From contig NZ_JAOTID010000001.1 of assembly GCF_026163695.1 (NCBI RefSeq), positions 248,001-312,000 on the forward strand: a DNA stretch of 64,000 nucleotides, read 5' to 3'. The position numbers and the translations under genes were made by a program. Each line of letters begins with the position of its first letter. Position 1 is the first letter of the stretch. This document shows, piece after piece, positions 29,008 through 38,478 of the stretch. Source of the DNA: Shumkonia mesophila (GTDB lineage Bacteria; Pseudomonadota; Alphaproteobacteria; Rhodospirillales; Shumkoniaceae). A model generated the notes under the pieces. The model was not told the DNA's origin and did no database searches. It saw only the letters and a program-made list of their open reading frames with translations.

Positions 29008-29730
29008 ATGAATCACAAGATGTTCGAGCGCAACGTCGTCATCCTGGCCATCGCCATCCTGATCACGGTGTCGATCGGCGGTCTGGTGCAGCTGGTCCCC
29101 CTCTATACCATGGAGGTGACCATCGAGAAGGTCGACGGCATGCGTCCCTATTCGCCGCTGGAACTGGCCGGGCGCAACATCTACGTCCGCGAGGGATGCT
29201 ATCTGTGCCACAGCCAGCAGATCCGCCCCTTCCGCGACGAGGTGGAACGCTATGGCCACTACAGCCTGGCCGCCGAAAGCATGTACGACCACCCCTTCCA
29301 GTGGGGCTCCAAGCGCACCGGGCCAGACCTCGCCCGCGTCGGCGGTAAGTATTCCAACGAATGGCACGTCCAGCACCTGGCGGCGCCGCGCAGCCTGGTG
29401 CCGGAATCGGTAATGCCGGGCTATGCCTTCCTGGCCAGGAACGAACTGCATGCCGGCGACATCGCCGATCACATGAAGACGCTTCGTGTCGTCGGCGTGC
29501 CCTATGCCGACGAGCAGATCGCCAACGCCAAGGCCGACCTGGCGGCCCAGGCCGGCGCCGCCGCCGGCGACGTCGAGGGGCTGCAGGAGCGTTACGCCAA
29601 GGCGGCGTTGGGCGACTTCGACGGCAATCCCGCCCGCGTCACCGAGATGGACGCCGTGGTCGCCTATCTGCAGATGCTGGGCACGCTGGTCGACTTCACC
29701 ACCTTCAAGCCCGAGTACGGGCGGCGTTAG
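29008..29730 (+). CDS. ccoO: cbb3-type cytochrome c oxidase subunit II (monohaem c)
   Basis: 240 aa. An N-terminal membrane anchor (about residues 9-31) precedes a periplasmic cytochrome c domain with a single haem site CYLCH (C64, C67, H68). The distal Met is likely in ESVMPGY. It passes electrons to CcoN. It starts 11 nt after the ccoN stop with GAGGG upstream. Haem attachment depends on the Ccm system encoded at the start of the window. Confidence 0.97.
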   Translation: MNHKMFERNVVILAIAILITVSIGGLVQLVPLYTMEVTIEKVDGMRPYSPLELAGRNIYVREGCYLCHSQQIRPFRDEVERYGHYSLAAESMYDHPFQWGSKRTGPDLARVGGKYSNEWHVQHLAAPRSLVPESVMPGYAFLARNELHAGDIADHMKTLRVVGVPYADEQIANAKADLAAQAGAAAGDVEGLQERYAKAALGDFDGNPARVTEMDAVVAYLQMLGTLVDFTTFKPEYGRR

Positions 29731-29740
29731 GAGGGACGGC

Positions 29741-29902
29741 ATGGACATCGTCGCGCTCTGGGACGCCGTCCGGCCATGGTGGCTGGTGTGGCTGGTGATC
29801 CTGTTCGGCGCCATCGTGTTCTGGGCCCTGCGGCCCCGAAACAAGCGGCGCTTCGAGGAAGACGCGGAGATTCCCTTCAGGGATGGAAGGAATGGAGGCT
29901 GA
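29741..29902 (+). CDS. ccoQ: cbb3-type oxidase small subunit CcoQ
   Basis: 53 aa with one membrane helix (about residues 11-31), then a basic and acidic tail (RPRNKRRFEEDAE) of the CcoQ/FixQ type. It stabilises the oxidase complex. AGGAGGG lies upstream of the ATG, and it is separated by 3 nt from ccoP. Confidence 0.93.
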   Translation: MDIVALWDAVRPWWLVWLVILFGAIVFWALRPRNKRRFEEDAEIPFRDGRNGG

Positions 29903-29905
29903 GCC

Positions 29906-30763
29906 ATGGCGGATCGGGAAACGGACGTCCTGACCGGTACCGAAACGACCGGCCACGAATGGGACGGCATCAAGGAGTTGAACACCCCCCTGCCGAAGTG
30001 GTGGCTTTACACCTTCTATGCGACCATCGTGTGGGCCTTCGGCTATTTCGTGCTCTATCCGGCGTGGCCCTCCCTCGGTGGCTTCACCAAGGGCATGCTG
30101 GGCTATTCGTCGCGGGCCGAGATCGCCGAAACCATGGATCAGGTAACGGCCGGCCGCGCCGCCTGGGCGGAAAAGTTCGCCAACACCCCGGTGGAGGAGA
30201 TCGTCGCTGACCGCGAGCTTCTCGACTTCGCCATGGCCGGCGGCAAGGCCATCTTCGCCGACAACTGCCAGCCCTGCCACGGCGCGTCGGGGTCAGGCGC
30301 CCTCAGCTATCCGGTGCTGGCCGACGACGACTGGCTGTGGGGCGGTGCCATCGAGACCATCTACGCGACGGTTCAGCACGGCATCCGCTCGGCGGACGGG
30401 GATACCCGCGTCTCCGAGATGCCGCGTTTCGGCGCCGATAACACCCTGACGCCCAAGGAGATCGCCACGGTGGCCGACTACGTGCTGTCGCTGTCGGGCA
30501 CCGGAAAGGCGCCCGAGGAGGGCGCCACGCTGTTCGCCGACAACTGCGCCGCCTGCCACGCCGAGGACGGCAAGGGAATGGCCGAACTGGGCGCCCCCAA
30601 CCTGACCGACGGCATCTGGCTTTACGGCGGCGGCAAAGCCGCCGTCGTCGCCCAGGTGACGGCCCCCCGCCACGGGGTGATGCCGGCCTGGGGCGGCCGG
30701 CTCAACGACGTGTCGATCAAGCAGGTGTCCATTTACGTCCATTCGCTGGGCGGCGGCCAGTAA
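29906..30763 (+). CDS. ccoP: cbb3-type cytochrome c oxidase subunit III (dihaem c)
   Basis: 285 aa. An N-terminal helical hairpin with PLPKWW precedes two cytochrome c domains: CQPCH (C121, C124, H125) and CAACH (C214, C217, H218). It is the electron entry subunit of the oxidase. Length and both haem sites are normal. It starts 3 nt after the ccoQ stop. Confidence 0.97.
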   Translation: MADRETDVLTGTETTGHEWDGIKELNTPLPKWWLYTFYATIVWAFGYFVLYPAWPSLGGFTKGMLGYSSRAEIAETMDQVTAGRAAWAEKFANTPVEEIVADRELLDFAMAGGKAIFADNCQPCHGASGSGALSYPVLADDDWLWGGAIETIYATVQHGIRSADGDTRVSEMPRFGADNTLTPKEIATVADYVLSLSGTGKAPEEGATLFADNCAACHAEDGKGMAELGAPNLTDGIWLYGGGKAAVVAQVTAPRHGVMPAWGGRLNDVSIKQVSIYVHSLGGGQ

Positions 30764-30790
30764 GGCCGCCCGGCGGCGGAAGATGTTCGC

Positions 30791-32284
30791 ATGACCGAAA
30801 CCGCAATCCTTCCCTCGCGGGACAAGACGGCGAAAGCGGCGTCCACGGCATCGCCGCTCTACGCTGCCCACGAGTGGGTCTATTCGCGCAGCGTCAAGGG
30901 TCCGTTCCGCCGCCTCAAGTGGGCGGTGCTGGGCGTGCTGCTCGGCCTCTACTACCTGGGCCCGTGGCTGCGCTGGGATCGCGGTCCCGGCGCCCCCGAC
31001 CAGGCGCTGCTCATCGACATGCCGGCCAGGCGCGCCTACTTATTCGCCATCGAGATCTGGCCGCAGGAAATCTATTACCTGACCGGCCTCTTGATCCTGG
31101 GCGCCATCGGCCTTTTCTTCGTCACCGCGCTGGCCGGCCGCGTGTGGTGCGGCTTCGCCTGTCCGCAGACGGTGTGGACCGACCTGTTCCTGTGGGCCGA
31201 ACGGCTGATCGAGGGCGACCGTGCGGCCCGCATGCGCCTCGACGCCGCCCCCCTGTCGGTGGCGAAGGCGGCCAGGAAAGCGCTGAAGCACGGGGTCTGG
31301 CTGGTCATTTCGGTGGCCACCGGCGGCGCCTGGATCCTTTACTTCGAAGACGCCTTCACGGTGACGCCCCGTATCTTCGCCGGCGAGGCGTCGATGACCG
31401 TCTATTTCTTCATCGGCCTGTTCACCGCCACCACCTACCTGCTGGCCGGCTGGGCGCGCGAGCAGGTGTGCATCTACATGTGCCCGTGGCCGCGCTTCCA
31501 AAGCGCCATGTTCGACGAGCACTCGCTGATCGTCACCTACGAGGCGTGGCGCGGCGAGCCGCGCGGCCGGGCCCGGCTGGGCGACACCTTCGCGGGCCGC
31601 GGCCATTGCGTCGACTGCGGGCTGTGCCATCAGGTGTGCCCCACCGGCGTCGACATCCGCAAGGGCCAGCAGTTGGCCTGCATCGGCTGCGCGCTGTGCG
31701 TCGACGCCTGTCGGGGGGTGATGGACCGCTTTGGGTTGCCGCGCGGCCTGATCACCTATGACTCCATCGCCAACCAGGCGGCCCGCGCCGCCGGTTTGCC
31801 GCGGCACCTGCGGCTGGTGCGGCCGCGCACGCTCGCCTATGTCGCCGTCCTCTTGGCGGTGGCGGCGGTGATGGCGGCGGCCCTGACCACCCGCGCCCGC
31901 GTCGACGTCAGCGTCCTGCACGACCGCGCGCCGTTGTTCGTGCGCCTGTCGGACGGCGCCGTCAGCAACGGCTTCACCTACAAGATCCTCAACATGGAGC
32001 GCCAGCCCAAGACCTTCAGGCTGGAACTTGCCGGCGTCGCGGGCGCCCGCCTGAAGGTGGTCGGCGTCGCCGCCGACTGGGTCGAGGCGGTCGATCTGCC
32101 GGTGGCGGGCGACGACATCGGCACCTTCCGGGTGCTGGTGCGCGTCGAGCCCGACCGGCTGCACGGCCGCTCCACCGGCATGGTCTTCCGGCTGAAGGAC
32201 CAGATCACCGGGCAGACGCACAACCACGAGGTCGCCTTTTCGGGGCCGGGAGCCGCGTCGTCGACGGCGGCGGGAGTTCCGTGA
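30791..32284 (+). CDS. ccoG: Cytochrome c oxidase accessory protein CcoG (FixG/RdxA)
   Basis: 497 aa. Several membrane helices surround CGFACPQTVW and CIYMCPWPRFQ. Two ferredoxin-like clusters follow (CVDCGLCHQVCP and CIGCALCVDAC), and the C-terminus is an Ig-like periplasmic domain. CcoG is an iron-sulfur protein involved in copper handling, proposed to reduce Cu(II), during cbb3 assembly. It lies 27 nt after ccoP, and its stop overlaps the fixH start. Confidence 0.95.
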   Translation: MTETAILPSRDKTAKAASTASPLYAAHEWVYSRSVKGPFRRLKWAVLGVLLGLYYLGPWLRWDRGPGAPDQALLIDMPARRAYLFAIEIWPQEIYYLTGLLILGAIGLFFVTALAGRVWCGFACPQTVWTDLFLWAERLIEGDRAARMRLDAAPLSVAKAARKALKHGVWLVISVATGGAWILYFEDAFTVTPRIFAGEASMTVYFFIGLFTATTYLLAGWAREQVCIYMCPWPRFQSAMFDEHSLIVTYEAWRGEPRGRARLGDTFAGRGHCVDCGLCHQVCPTGVDIRKGQQLACIGCALCVDACRGVMDRFGLPRGLITYDSIANQAARAAGLPRHLRLVRPRTLAYVAVLLAVAAVMAAALTTRARVDVSVLHDRAPLFVRLSDGAVSNGFTYKILNMERQPKTFRLELAGVAGARLKVVGVAADWVEAVDLPVAGDDIGTFRVLVRVEPDRLHGRSTGMVFRLKDQITGQTHNHEVAFSGPGAASSTAAGVP

Positions 32285-32778
32285 TGGCCAGGGCCCGCGC
32301 CGACGGCTGGTGGTATCCCTGGATCTTCGTTGCCGCCATGGGCGTGGTGGTGCTGGTCAATGGCGCCCTGGTCGCCTTCGCCCTGGAGAGCTGGACCGGC
32401 CTGGAAACCGTAGGCCATTACGAAAAGGGCCTGGCCTACAACCGCGACCTGGCGGCCGCCCAGGCCCAGGCCGAGCGCGGTTGGCGATTCGCCTTCGCGC
32501 TCGACGGCATCGCCGGCACCGGCGACACCCGCACGGGCACGCTGTCGGCCACCTTTGCCGATCGCGACGGCACCCCGCTGACCGATCTCGAGGTACGGGC
32601 CGTCATCCGCCGGCCGATCGCCGAGGGATACGATCGGGAGGTGACGCTCGCCTCCGCCGGCCATGGCCGCTACGGCGCCCCCGCCGTCTTCCCCCTGCCC
32701 GGCCAGTGGGAGGTGCGCATCCACGCCTATCGGGGCGACACCGTCTTCCAGGAGAGCCGCCGGGTGAGCCTGCCATGA
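32284..32778 (+). CDS. fixH: FixH/CcoH family assembly protein
   Basis: 164 aa. One N-terminal membrane helix (about residues 12-35) is followed by a periplasmic beta-rich domain ending RVSLP. The motif YEKGLAYN is typical of FixH. It is required for stable cbb3 assembly and probably contacts CcoI. The ATG at 32284 shares its A with the ccoG stop (TGATG). A GTG one codon earlier is the alternative start. Confidence 0.9.
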   Translation: MARARADGWWYPWIFVAAMGVVVLVNGALVAFALESWTGLETVGHYEKGLAYNRDLAAAQAQAERGWRFAFALDGIAGTGDTRTGTLSATFADRDGTPLTDLEVRAVIRRPIAEGYDREVTLASAGHGRYGAPAVFPLPGQWEVRIHAYRGDTVFQESRRVSLP

Positions 32779-32800
32779 GCGGTCCCGTCCCGGCCGCCCG

Positions 32801-35149
32801 ATGACCGCCTGCCGGCATTGCGGACTGGAGATCGCAGGCGGCTCCGGCGCGCCGGCCGGTTTCTGCTGCGCCGGCTGCGAGGCCGCCTACCACCTGGTTT
32901 CCGGGCTCGGCCTCGCGCGCTATTACGAGCGGCGCACCCTCGATCCGGCGGCCCGTCCGCTGCGCCCCGACGCCGCCGGCCCGCCGGTCGACTACGCCCG
33001 CCACGCCCATGTGGACGAAGACGGAACCTGCATCCTTCACCTGATGGTCGAAGGCCTGCATTGCGCCGCCTGCGTGTGGCTGATCGAATCGGTGCTGGCC
33101 GCCCAGCCGGGGGTGATCTCGGCGCGCGTCAACATGACGACGCGGCGCCTCGTGCTCATCTGGCGGGGCGGGGCGGAGACGGCGGATTCCCTGATCGCGC
33201 CGGTCGGCCGGCTGGGCTACCGGCTGATGCCGTTCGCCCCCCATCTGCTCGACGCCGAAAGCCGCCTGCGCGAGCGTGAACTGCTGCGCGCCCTGGCGGT
33301 GGCCGGCTTTGCCGCCGGCAACGTCATGCTGCTGTCGGTGTCGGTGTGGGCCGGCCACTTTCAGGGCATGGGGCCGGCCACCCGCGATCTCCTGCATTGG
33401 CTGTCGGCGCTCGTCGCCCTGCCCGCCATCGCCTACGCGGGGCTGCCCTTCTTCCGCTCCGCCGTGGCCGCGCTGAGGTCCGGCCGCACCAACATGGACG
33501 TGCCCATCTCGCTGGCCGTCGTGCTGGCCGCCGGCATGAGCCTCGCCGACACCCTCGGCGGGCGCGAGCACGCCTACTTCGATTCGGCGGTGACGCTGCT
33601 GTTCTTCCTGCTGATCGGCCGCTACCTCGACCAGCGGGCCCGCGGCAAGGCGCGCTCGGCCGCCGAGCACCTGCTGGCGCTTTCCGCCACCGCCGTCACC
33701 ATCATCGAGGCCTCGGGCACCCAGCGGGTGGTATCGCCGGCCCTGGTGGCACCGGGGGCGCGGGTCTTCGTCGCCGCCGGCGAGCGCATCGCCATCGACG
33801 GCCGCGTCGTCGAGGGTTCCGGCGACGTCGACGCCAGCCTGATCAACGGCGAGAGCCTGCCGGCGGCGGTGGCGCCGGGCAGCCCGGTGTTCGCCGGCAC
33901 GCTGAACCTGACGGCGCCGCTGGTCCTGGAGGTCAGCGCCGTCGGCGAGGGCACCCTGCTGGCCGAGATCGTTCGCCTGGTCGAGGTCGCCGAACAGGGC
34001 CGGGCCCGCTACGTGACGCTGGCCGACCGCGTCGCCCGCTGGTACGCACCGACCGTCCATACGCTGGCCGCCCTCACCTTCCTGGGCTGGCTGACGGTGG
34101 GCGGCGTTCCGTGGCGGGACGCCCTGATCACCGCCATCGCCGTGCTTATCGTCACCTGCCCGTGCGCCCTCGGCCTGGCGGTGCCGGTGGTGCAGGTCAT
34201 CACGTCGGGACGGCTGCTGCGCCGGGGCATCCTGGTCAAGTCCGGCACCGCGCTGGAGCGCCTGGCCGCCGTCGATACCGTCGTCTTCGACAAGACCGGC
34301 ACCCTGACCGAGGGACGGATGGCGCCGGTCGACCTCGCGGCCATCGCGCCCGGGGACGTCGGCCTTGCCGCCTCGCTGGCGGCGGCGAGCCGCCATCCGC
34401 TGGCCCGCGCGCTTACCGCCACAGCACCGGCCGTGGCGGCGGCGCCGGGCGTGCGCGAAGAGGCCGGGCGGGGCCTGGCCCTGACGACCCCCGCCGGCGA
34501 AGTGCGCCTCGGCGGCCGCGACTGGTGCGGCGACGCCTCGGCGCCCGAGGACGGCCGGCCCGAGATGTGGCTGGCCCGCCCCGGCGCCGCCCCCGTCCGC
34601 TTCGCCTTCGCCGACCGCCCGCGCGCCGACGCGGGCCAGGTCGCCGCCGCCCTGCGGGAAAAGGGCTACGCTTTGGAAATCCTCTCCGGCGACCGGCCGG
34701 CGGCGGTGGCCGCCGTCGCCGCTGCCGTCGGCGTCACGGCCTGGCGGGCCGCCTGCACGCCGGCCGAAAAGACGGCGCGGCTGGCCGAGCTGGCGGCGGC
34801 GGGGTCCACCGTGCTGATGGTGGGAGACGGGCTCAACGACGCCCCGGCCCTGGCCTCGGCCCATGTTTCGCTGTCGCCGGCTTCCGCCGCCGACGTCGCC
34901 CAAACCGCCGCCGACGCCGTCTTCCAGGGCGACCGCCTGGGACCGGTTGCCGAGATCCTTGGCATGGCGAGACGGTCGCAGCGCGTCGTTTACCAAAACT
35001 TCGCGCTGGCCTTCGGCTATAATGTGTTGACGGTGCCACTGGCGGTGGCCGGCTGGGTGACCCCGCTGGTGGCCGCCGTGGCGATGTCGGCCTCGTCGGT
35101 GGCGGTGATCGCCAACGCCTTGCGGCTCAACCGCGGGAGTGCCTTGTGA
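32801..35149 (+). CDS. ccoI: Copper-translocating P1B-type ATPase CcoI (FixI)
   Basis: 782 aa. The N-terminus carries a Cys-rich segment (CRHCGLEI...FCCAGCEAAY), then an HMA domain with LHCAACVW. Transport and catalytic motifs are all present: TCPCALGLAVP near residue 453, DKTGTLTEG near 497 and GDGLNDAPAL in the hinge. It exports Cu to the periplasm for insertion into the cbb3 CuB site. The stop overlaps ccoS (GTGA). Confidence 0.96.
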   Translation: MTACRHCGLEIAGGSGAPAGFCCAGCEAAYHLVSGLGLARYYERRTLDPAARPLRPDAAGPPVDYARHAHVDEDGTCILHLMVEGLHCAACVWLIESVLAAQPGVISARVNMTTRRLVLIWRGGAETADSLIAPVGRLGYRLMPFAPHLLDAESRLRERELLRALAVAGFAAGNVMLLSVSVWAGHFQGMGPATRDLLHWLSALVALPAIAYAGLPFFRSAVAALRSGRTNMDVPISLAVVLAAGMSLADTLGGREHAYFDSAVTLLFFLLIGRYLDQRARGKARSAAEHLLALSATAVTIIEASGTQRVVSPALVAPGARVFVAAGERIAIDGRVVEGSGDVDASLINGESLPAAVAPGSPVFAGTLNLTAPLVLEVSAVGEGTLLAEIVRLVEVAEQGRARYVTLADRVARWYAPTVHTLAALTFLGWLTVGGVPWRDALITAIAVLIVTCPCALGLAVPVVQVITSGRLLRRGILVKSGTALERLAAVDTVVFDKTGTLTEGRMAPVDLAAIAPGDVGLAASLAAASRHPLARALTATAPAVAAAPGVREEAGRGLALTTPAGEVRLGGRDWCGDASAPEDGRPEMWLARPGAAPVRFAFADRPRADAGQVAAALREKGYALEILSGDRPAAVAAVAAAVGVTAWRAACTPAEKTARLAELAAAGSTVLMVGDGLNDAPALASAHVSLSPASAADVAQTAADAVFQGDRLGPVAEILGMARRSQRVVYQNFALAFGYNVLTVPLAVAGWVTPLVAAVAMSASSVAVIANALRLNRGSAL

Positions 35150-35325
35150 GCACGCTGCTGATCCTGATTCCGGTTTCGCTGGCGTTCGGGCTGCTGGCCC
35201 TGGTGGCCTTCCTGTGGGCCCAGCGGTCCGGCCAGTTCGACGATCTGGACGGGGCGGCCAGCCGTATCCTTTTCGACGATGACGATCCGCCGTCCCCGGC
35301 GAAGAAGTCCGGGCCGGAGAAATAG
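35146..35325 (+). CDS. ccoS: cbb3-type oxidase assembly protein CcoS
   Basis: 59 aa from a GTG start overlapping the ccoI stop (GTGA). One N-terminal helix (about residues 3-25) is followed by the conserved SGQFDDLDGAASRILFDDD. It is needed for incorporation of cofactors into cbb3 oxidase. It is too short for many gene finders but the motif is diagnostic. Confidence 0.92.
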   Translation: MSTLLILIPVSLAFGLLALVAFLWAQRSGQFDDLDGAASRILFDDDDPPSPAKKSGPEK

Positions 35326-35334
35326 GAGGGGGAA

Positions 35335-36105
35335 ATGGATGCTTTCGCCCCGTTCGTGGAATTCCTGGGTGCCGGCCTCGGCCATTGCCGCGCCGTCATC
35401 GAGGACCAGGGGACGCTCTTGGGCAGCCTGTTCATCGCCGGCCTGGCCGGCGGCGCCAGCCATTGCATCGCCATGTGCGGCCCCTTCGTGCTGGCCCAGT
35501 CGGTGGCCCGCCTGGAGGCGCTGCCGGTCGCCGACATGCGCCAGTTCCACCGGCTTGCCGGGGCGGCGCTGGTGCCCTACCATCTGGGACGGCTGACCAC
35601 TTACGTCGGATTGGGCGCGCTGGCCGCCGCCGTGGCCGGCAGCCTGATGACGGCGGCCGGCCTCAAGTGGCTGTCGGCCGTTCTGTTGGCCCTGGCCGCC
35701 GCACTGTTTCTGGGTTATGGCATCCGCCGGCTGGCTTCGCGGCTGCCGGGATCCTCGACCGGCGGCGAAGGGTGGTGGTCGCGCCACCTGGGCCGGCGGG
35801 TCAGGCCGCTGTTCGAGCGCCCGGTCGGAGTACGCGGCTATGGGCTGGGGGTGGCCCTGGGATTCCTGCCGTGCGGGCTGCTGTACGGGGCGTTGACGGC
35901 GGCGGCGGCAAGCGGTACCGCCCTGGGCGGGGCCATCGTCATGGGCGCCTTCGCGCTGGGCACGGTGCCGGCCCTGCTGGTGGTCGGCTTCGCCGGGCAC
36001 GTGATCGGGCGCCGCTGGCAGCCCCTGATGGTGCGGGCGACGCCGGCCTTGATGACGCTCAACGCGGCGCTGTTGGCGTTCATGGCCTGGCGGGCCGTCG
36101 CGTGA
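35335..36105 (+). CDS. TauE/SafE-like (sulfite exporter family) membrane protein
   Basis: 256 aa, about six helices. Two halves each carry a Cys-containing motif in a helix (GGASHCIAMCGPF and GFLPCGLLYGAL), as in the DsbD-beta/SafE-like group often placed next to cco genes. A role in copper or thiol handling for oxidase maturation fits the location. The name sulfite exporter is only a family label. A GGAGGGG tract precedes the ATG, 9 nt after ccoS. Confidence 0.8.
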   Translation: MDAFAPFVEFLGAGLGHCRAVIEDQGTLLGSLFIAGLAGGASHCIAMCGPFVLAQSVARLEALPVADMRQFHRLAGAALVPYHLGRLTTYVGLGALAAAVAGSLMTAAGLKWLSAVLLALAAALFLGYGIRRLASRLPGSSTGGEGWWSRHLGRRVRPLFERPVGVRGYGLGVALGFLPCGLLYGALTAAAASGTALGGAIVMGAFALGTVPALLVVGFAGHVIGRRWQPLMVRATPALMTLNAALLAFMAWRAVA

Positions 36106-36139
36106 TCGAACGATTGCACCCTTGGGAGACGAGAACGCG

Positions 36140-36745
36140 ATGAAGACACCGCTCGCCCGCATCGGAATCGTGCTCGCCGTCATCGTCCTCATCGCCGTCG
36201 CCGGGCTGGCCGGCCGGCACTATTGGGGTTTGATCACCAGCGCGCCGGAAAGCGGCGCCGCCGCCATCGGCGGCCCGTTCACCCTGATCGACGAGAGCGG
36301 CCGCACCGTTACCGAGGCCGATTTCCGGGGCCAGCCGCTGCTTGTCTATTTCGGCTACACCTACTGCCCCGACGTCTGCCCGACGACGCTCACCGCCATC
36401 GCCGAGGCCCTCGACCTGCTGGGCGACAAGGGACACGACATCGCGGTCCTGTTCATCACCGTCGATCCCGAGCGCGACCGCCCGGAAAACCTGGGAGAGT
36501 ATGTCAGGGTCTTCCACCCGCAGATCGTCGGGCTGACCGGCAGCCCCGAGCAGGTGGCGGCGGCGGCCCGCGCCTATCGCGTCTATTATGCAAAGGCCGC
36601 CCAGGACCCCGACGATCCCGAGGAATATGCGATGGACCACAGCGCCTACACCTACCTGATGGGGCGGGACGGCAAGTTCCTGACCCATTTCCCTCACGGC
36701 GTTTCGGCCAAGGACATGGCCGAGCGGATCGCCAAGCTGCTGTAG
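36140..36745 (+). CDS. SCO1/SenC/PrrC family copper chaperone
   Basis: 201 aa. An N-terminal anchor helix (about residues 7-27) precedes a thioredoxin-fold domain with the copper-binding YCPDVCP (C76, C80) and the third ligand H167 in MDHSAYTYLM. SCO proteins deliver copper or reduce thiols during assembly of haem-copper oxidases. The position, 34 nt after the SafE-like gene and at the end of the cco block, fits this role. Confidence 0.93.
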   Translation: MKTPLARIGIVLAVIVLIAVAGLAGRHYWGLITSAPESGAAAIGGPFTLIDESGRTVTEADFRGQPLLVYFGYTYCPDVCPTTLTAIAEALDLLGDKGHDIAVLFITVDPERDRPENLGEYVRVFHPQIVGLTGSPEQVAAAARAYRVYYAKAAQDPDDPEEYAMDHSAYTYLMGRDGKFLTHFPHGVSAKDMAERIAKLL

Positions 36746-36860
36746 GCCCCGAATCCGGCCAACCTTGCGAAAACGGGGACAGGCGTTTATCCTTCGCTCA
36801 GCCTATAGGTGCGGCACCAGGGCCGGCCGCGATCGTTCTTAGGGATAAGAAGCCGTCGCC

Positions 36861-37487
36861 ATGGGCATGCCCGAACCAATCGTCTATGTCGTCGACGATG
36901 ACCCCGCCGTGCGAGACTCGTTGCGCTGGCTTTTGTCGTCGGTCGATCTCAAGGTCGAGACTTTTGCCTCCGCCCCCGACTTCCTTGCCGCCTACCGGCC
37001 CGACCAGCTCGGCTGCATCCTGGTCGACGTCCGCATGCCCGGCATGAGCGGGCTGGAATTGCAGGAGGAACTGACGGCGCGCGCGACCACGCTGCCGGTC
37101 ATCATCATCACCGGCCACAGCGACGTGCAGATGGCCGTGCGGGCGATGAAGTCCGGCGCCTTCGACTTCATCGAAAAGCCGTTCAACGACCAGGCTCTCC
37201 TCGATCTTGTCCAGAAGGCCATCGAGGAAAACGAGACGATGGTTCGCGTGCGCCTGGAATACGACGAGATCCGCGAACGCTTCGACCTGCTGTCGCCCCG
37301 CGAAAGACAGGTCCTGGAACAGATCGTCGCCGGCGAACCCAACAAGCGCATCGCCTATCATCTGGGGTTGAGCGAGAAGACGGTGGAGGCGCATCGCGCC
37401 AAGGTCATGGAGAAGACTCGGGCCGGCTCGTTGGCCGATCTCATCAAGATGGCGACGCTGCTGGAGGCCGCTAAGGGGAATCCCTAA
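36861..37487 (+). CDS. FixJ-family response regulator (REC-LuxR HTH)
   Basis: 208 aa. The receiver domain (residues 5-120) contains the acidic pocket VDDD, phospho-acceptor D56 in VDVRMPGMSG and the Lys in IEKPF. The C-terminal LuxR-type HTH (about 140-200) contains LSPRERQVLEQIVAGEPNKRIA and the recognition helix region SEKTVEAHR. FixJ relatives activate microaerobic genes, but no FixL kinase is visible in this window. A second in-frame ATG at residue 3 is an alternative start. Confidence 0.93.
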   Translation: MGMPEPIVYVVDDDPAVRDSLRWLLSSVDLKVETFASAPDFLAAYRPDQLGCILVDVRMPGMSGLELQEELTARATTLPVIIITGHSDVQMAVRAMKSGAFDFIEKPFNDQALLDLVQKAIEENETMVRVRLEYDEIRERFDLLSPRERQVLEQIVAGEPNKRIAYHLGLSEKTVEAHRAKVMEKTRAGSLADLIKMATLLEAAKGNP

Positions 37488-37609
37488 TGTCGCCATGGTT
37501 TTTCCCAAGTTTCCCGGCTACCTTGTGCGTTTCATAGTGATGGCGGGCGACATCCTGACGATTTCGTCCAGGACGGTTTTTGGGAAACTTTTGGAAAGCG
37601 GTTCCTCCG

Positions 37610-38011
37610 GTGTCACCAGCAGGGCCTACCGTCTATATCGTGGATGACGACAACGCGGTTCGCCACTCGCTGGAATGGCTGCTCGCCGGCGACGACTTCG
37701 CCATCCGTACCTTCGCCTCGGCCCACGAATTTCTCGCGGCCTTCGACCCCGGCCATCCGGGGTGCCTGGTCGTCGACGTCCGCATGCCCGGCATGACCGG
37801 GTTCGAATTGCAGCGGGAACTGGCGGCCCGTTCCATCGACCTTCCGGTCATCATCATCACCGGCCACAGCGACCGCCAGATGGCGCTCAAGGCCAAGCGC
37901 GCCGGCGCGATGGATTTCCTGGAAAAACCGTTGGATGACCGGGTCCTGGTGAAGCTTATCCACAAGGCACTGGGGCGCGAGGAACCGGCGACGTCCGAAA
38001 CCGAGTCCTGA
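37610..38011 (+). CDS. Single-domain response regulator, FixJ-receiver type
   Basis: 133 aa. Only a receiver domain is present: IVDDDNAVRHSL, phospho-acceptor D56 in VDVRMPGMTG, and LEKPLDD. It is clearly related to the receiver of the neighbouring FixJ-like protein but lacks the HTH. The start is uncertain: GTG at 37610 gives a normal N-terminus but has no good SD, while TTG at 37580 has AGGA about 7 nt upstream and adds ten residues. It could act as a phosphate sink or a partner regulator. Confidence 0.85.
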   Translation: MSPAGPTVYIVDDDNAVRHSLEWLLAGDDFAIRTFASAHEFLAAFDPGHPGCLVVDVRMPGMTGFELQRELAARSIDLPVIIITGHSDRQMALKAKRAGAMDFLEKPLDDRVLVKLIHKALGREEPATSETES

Positions 38012-38096
38012 TTTCCGATTCTCGCGCCTTTCCATCGGCTCCTATTTTCTGTAGTCCTGATAGGACGCCGCGGCATCGAGGAAAAGGCGAACGCCC

Positions 38097-38468
38097 ATGG
38101 CCAGCATTCTTGTCGTCGACGACGAAGACTTGGTGCGCTTCTCGGTCCGCCAGATGCTCGAGGACGAGGGCCACACCGTCAAGGAAGCGGCCGACGGCGT
38201 CGAAGGCATCGCCCAGCTTCAAAGCTGCGCCTTCGACCTGATGATCACCGACATCGTCATGCCCCGCAAGGAGGGCATGGAAACCATCGCCGAGGCCAAG
38301 CAGATGCAGCCCGATCTGCGCGTCATCGCCATCTCGGGCGGCGGCCCGGTCGGGCAGTTCCACTACCTCGAACTGGCCAAGCAGTTCGGCGCCGACGCCG
38401 TGCTGGCCAAGCCCTTCAAAAAGCAGGAACTGATCGCCGTCGTCGACGCCCTGGTGAAGCGGCCCTAG
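38097..38468 (+). CDS. Single-domain response regulator (CheY-like)
   Basis: 123 aa receiver: VVDDED, phospho-acceptor D52 in ITDIVMPRKEG, Ser in AISGGG, and KPFKKQEL. The MPRKEGMETI segment is typical of stand-alone receivers in alphaproteobacteria. It differs in sequence from the two preceding FixJ-type receivers, so it is not a recent duplicate of them. It is convergent with the MarR-like gene (10-nt gap). Confidence 0.9.
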   Translation: MASILVVDDEDLVRFSVRQMLEDEGHTVKEAADGVEGIAQLQSCAFDLMITDIVMPRKEGMETIAEAKQMQPDLRVIAISGGGPVGQFHYLELAKQFGADAVLAKPFKKQELIAVVDALVKRP

Positions 38469-38478
38469 CCGATGCCGT

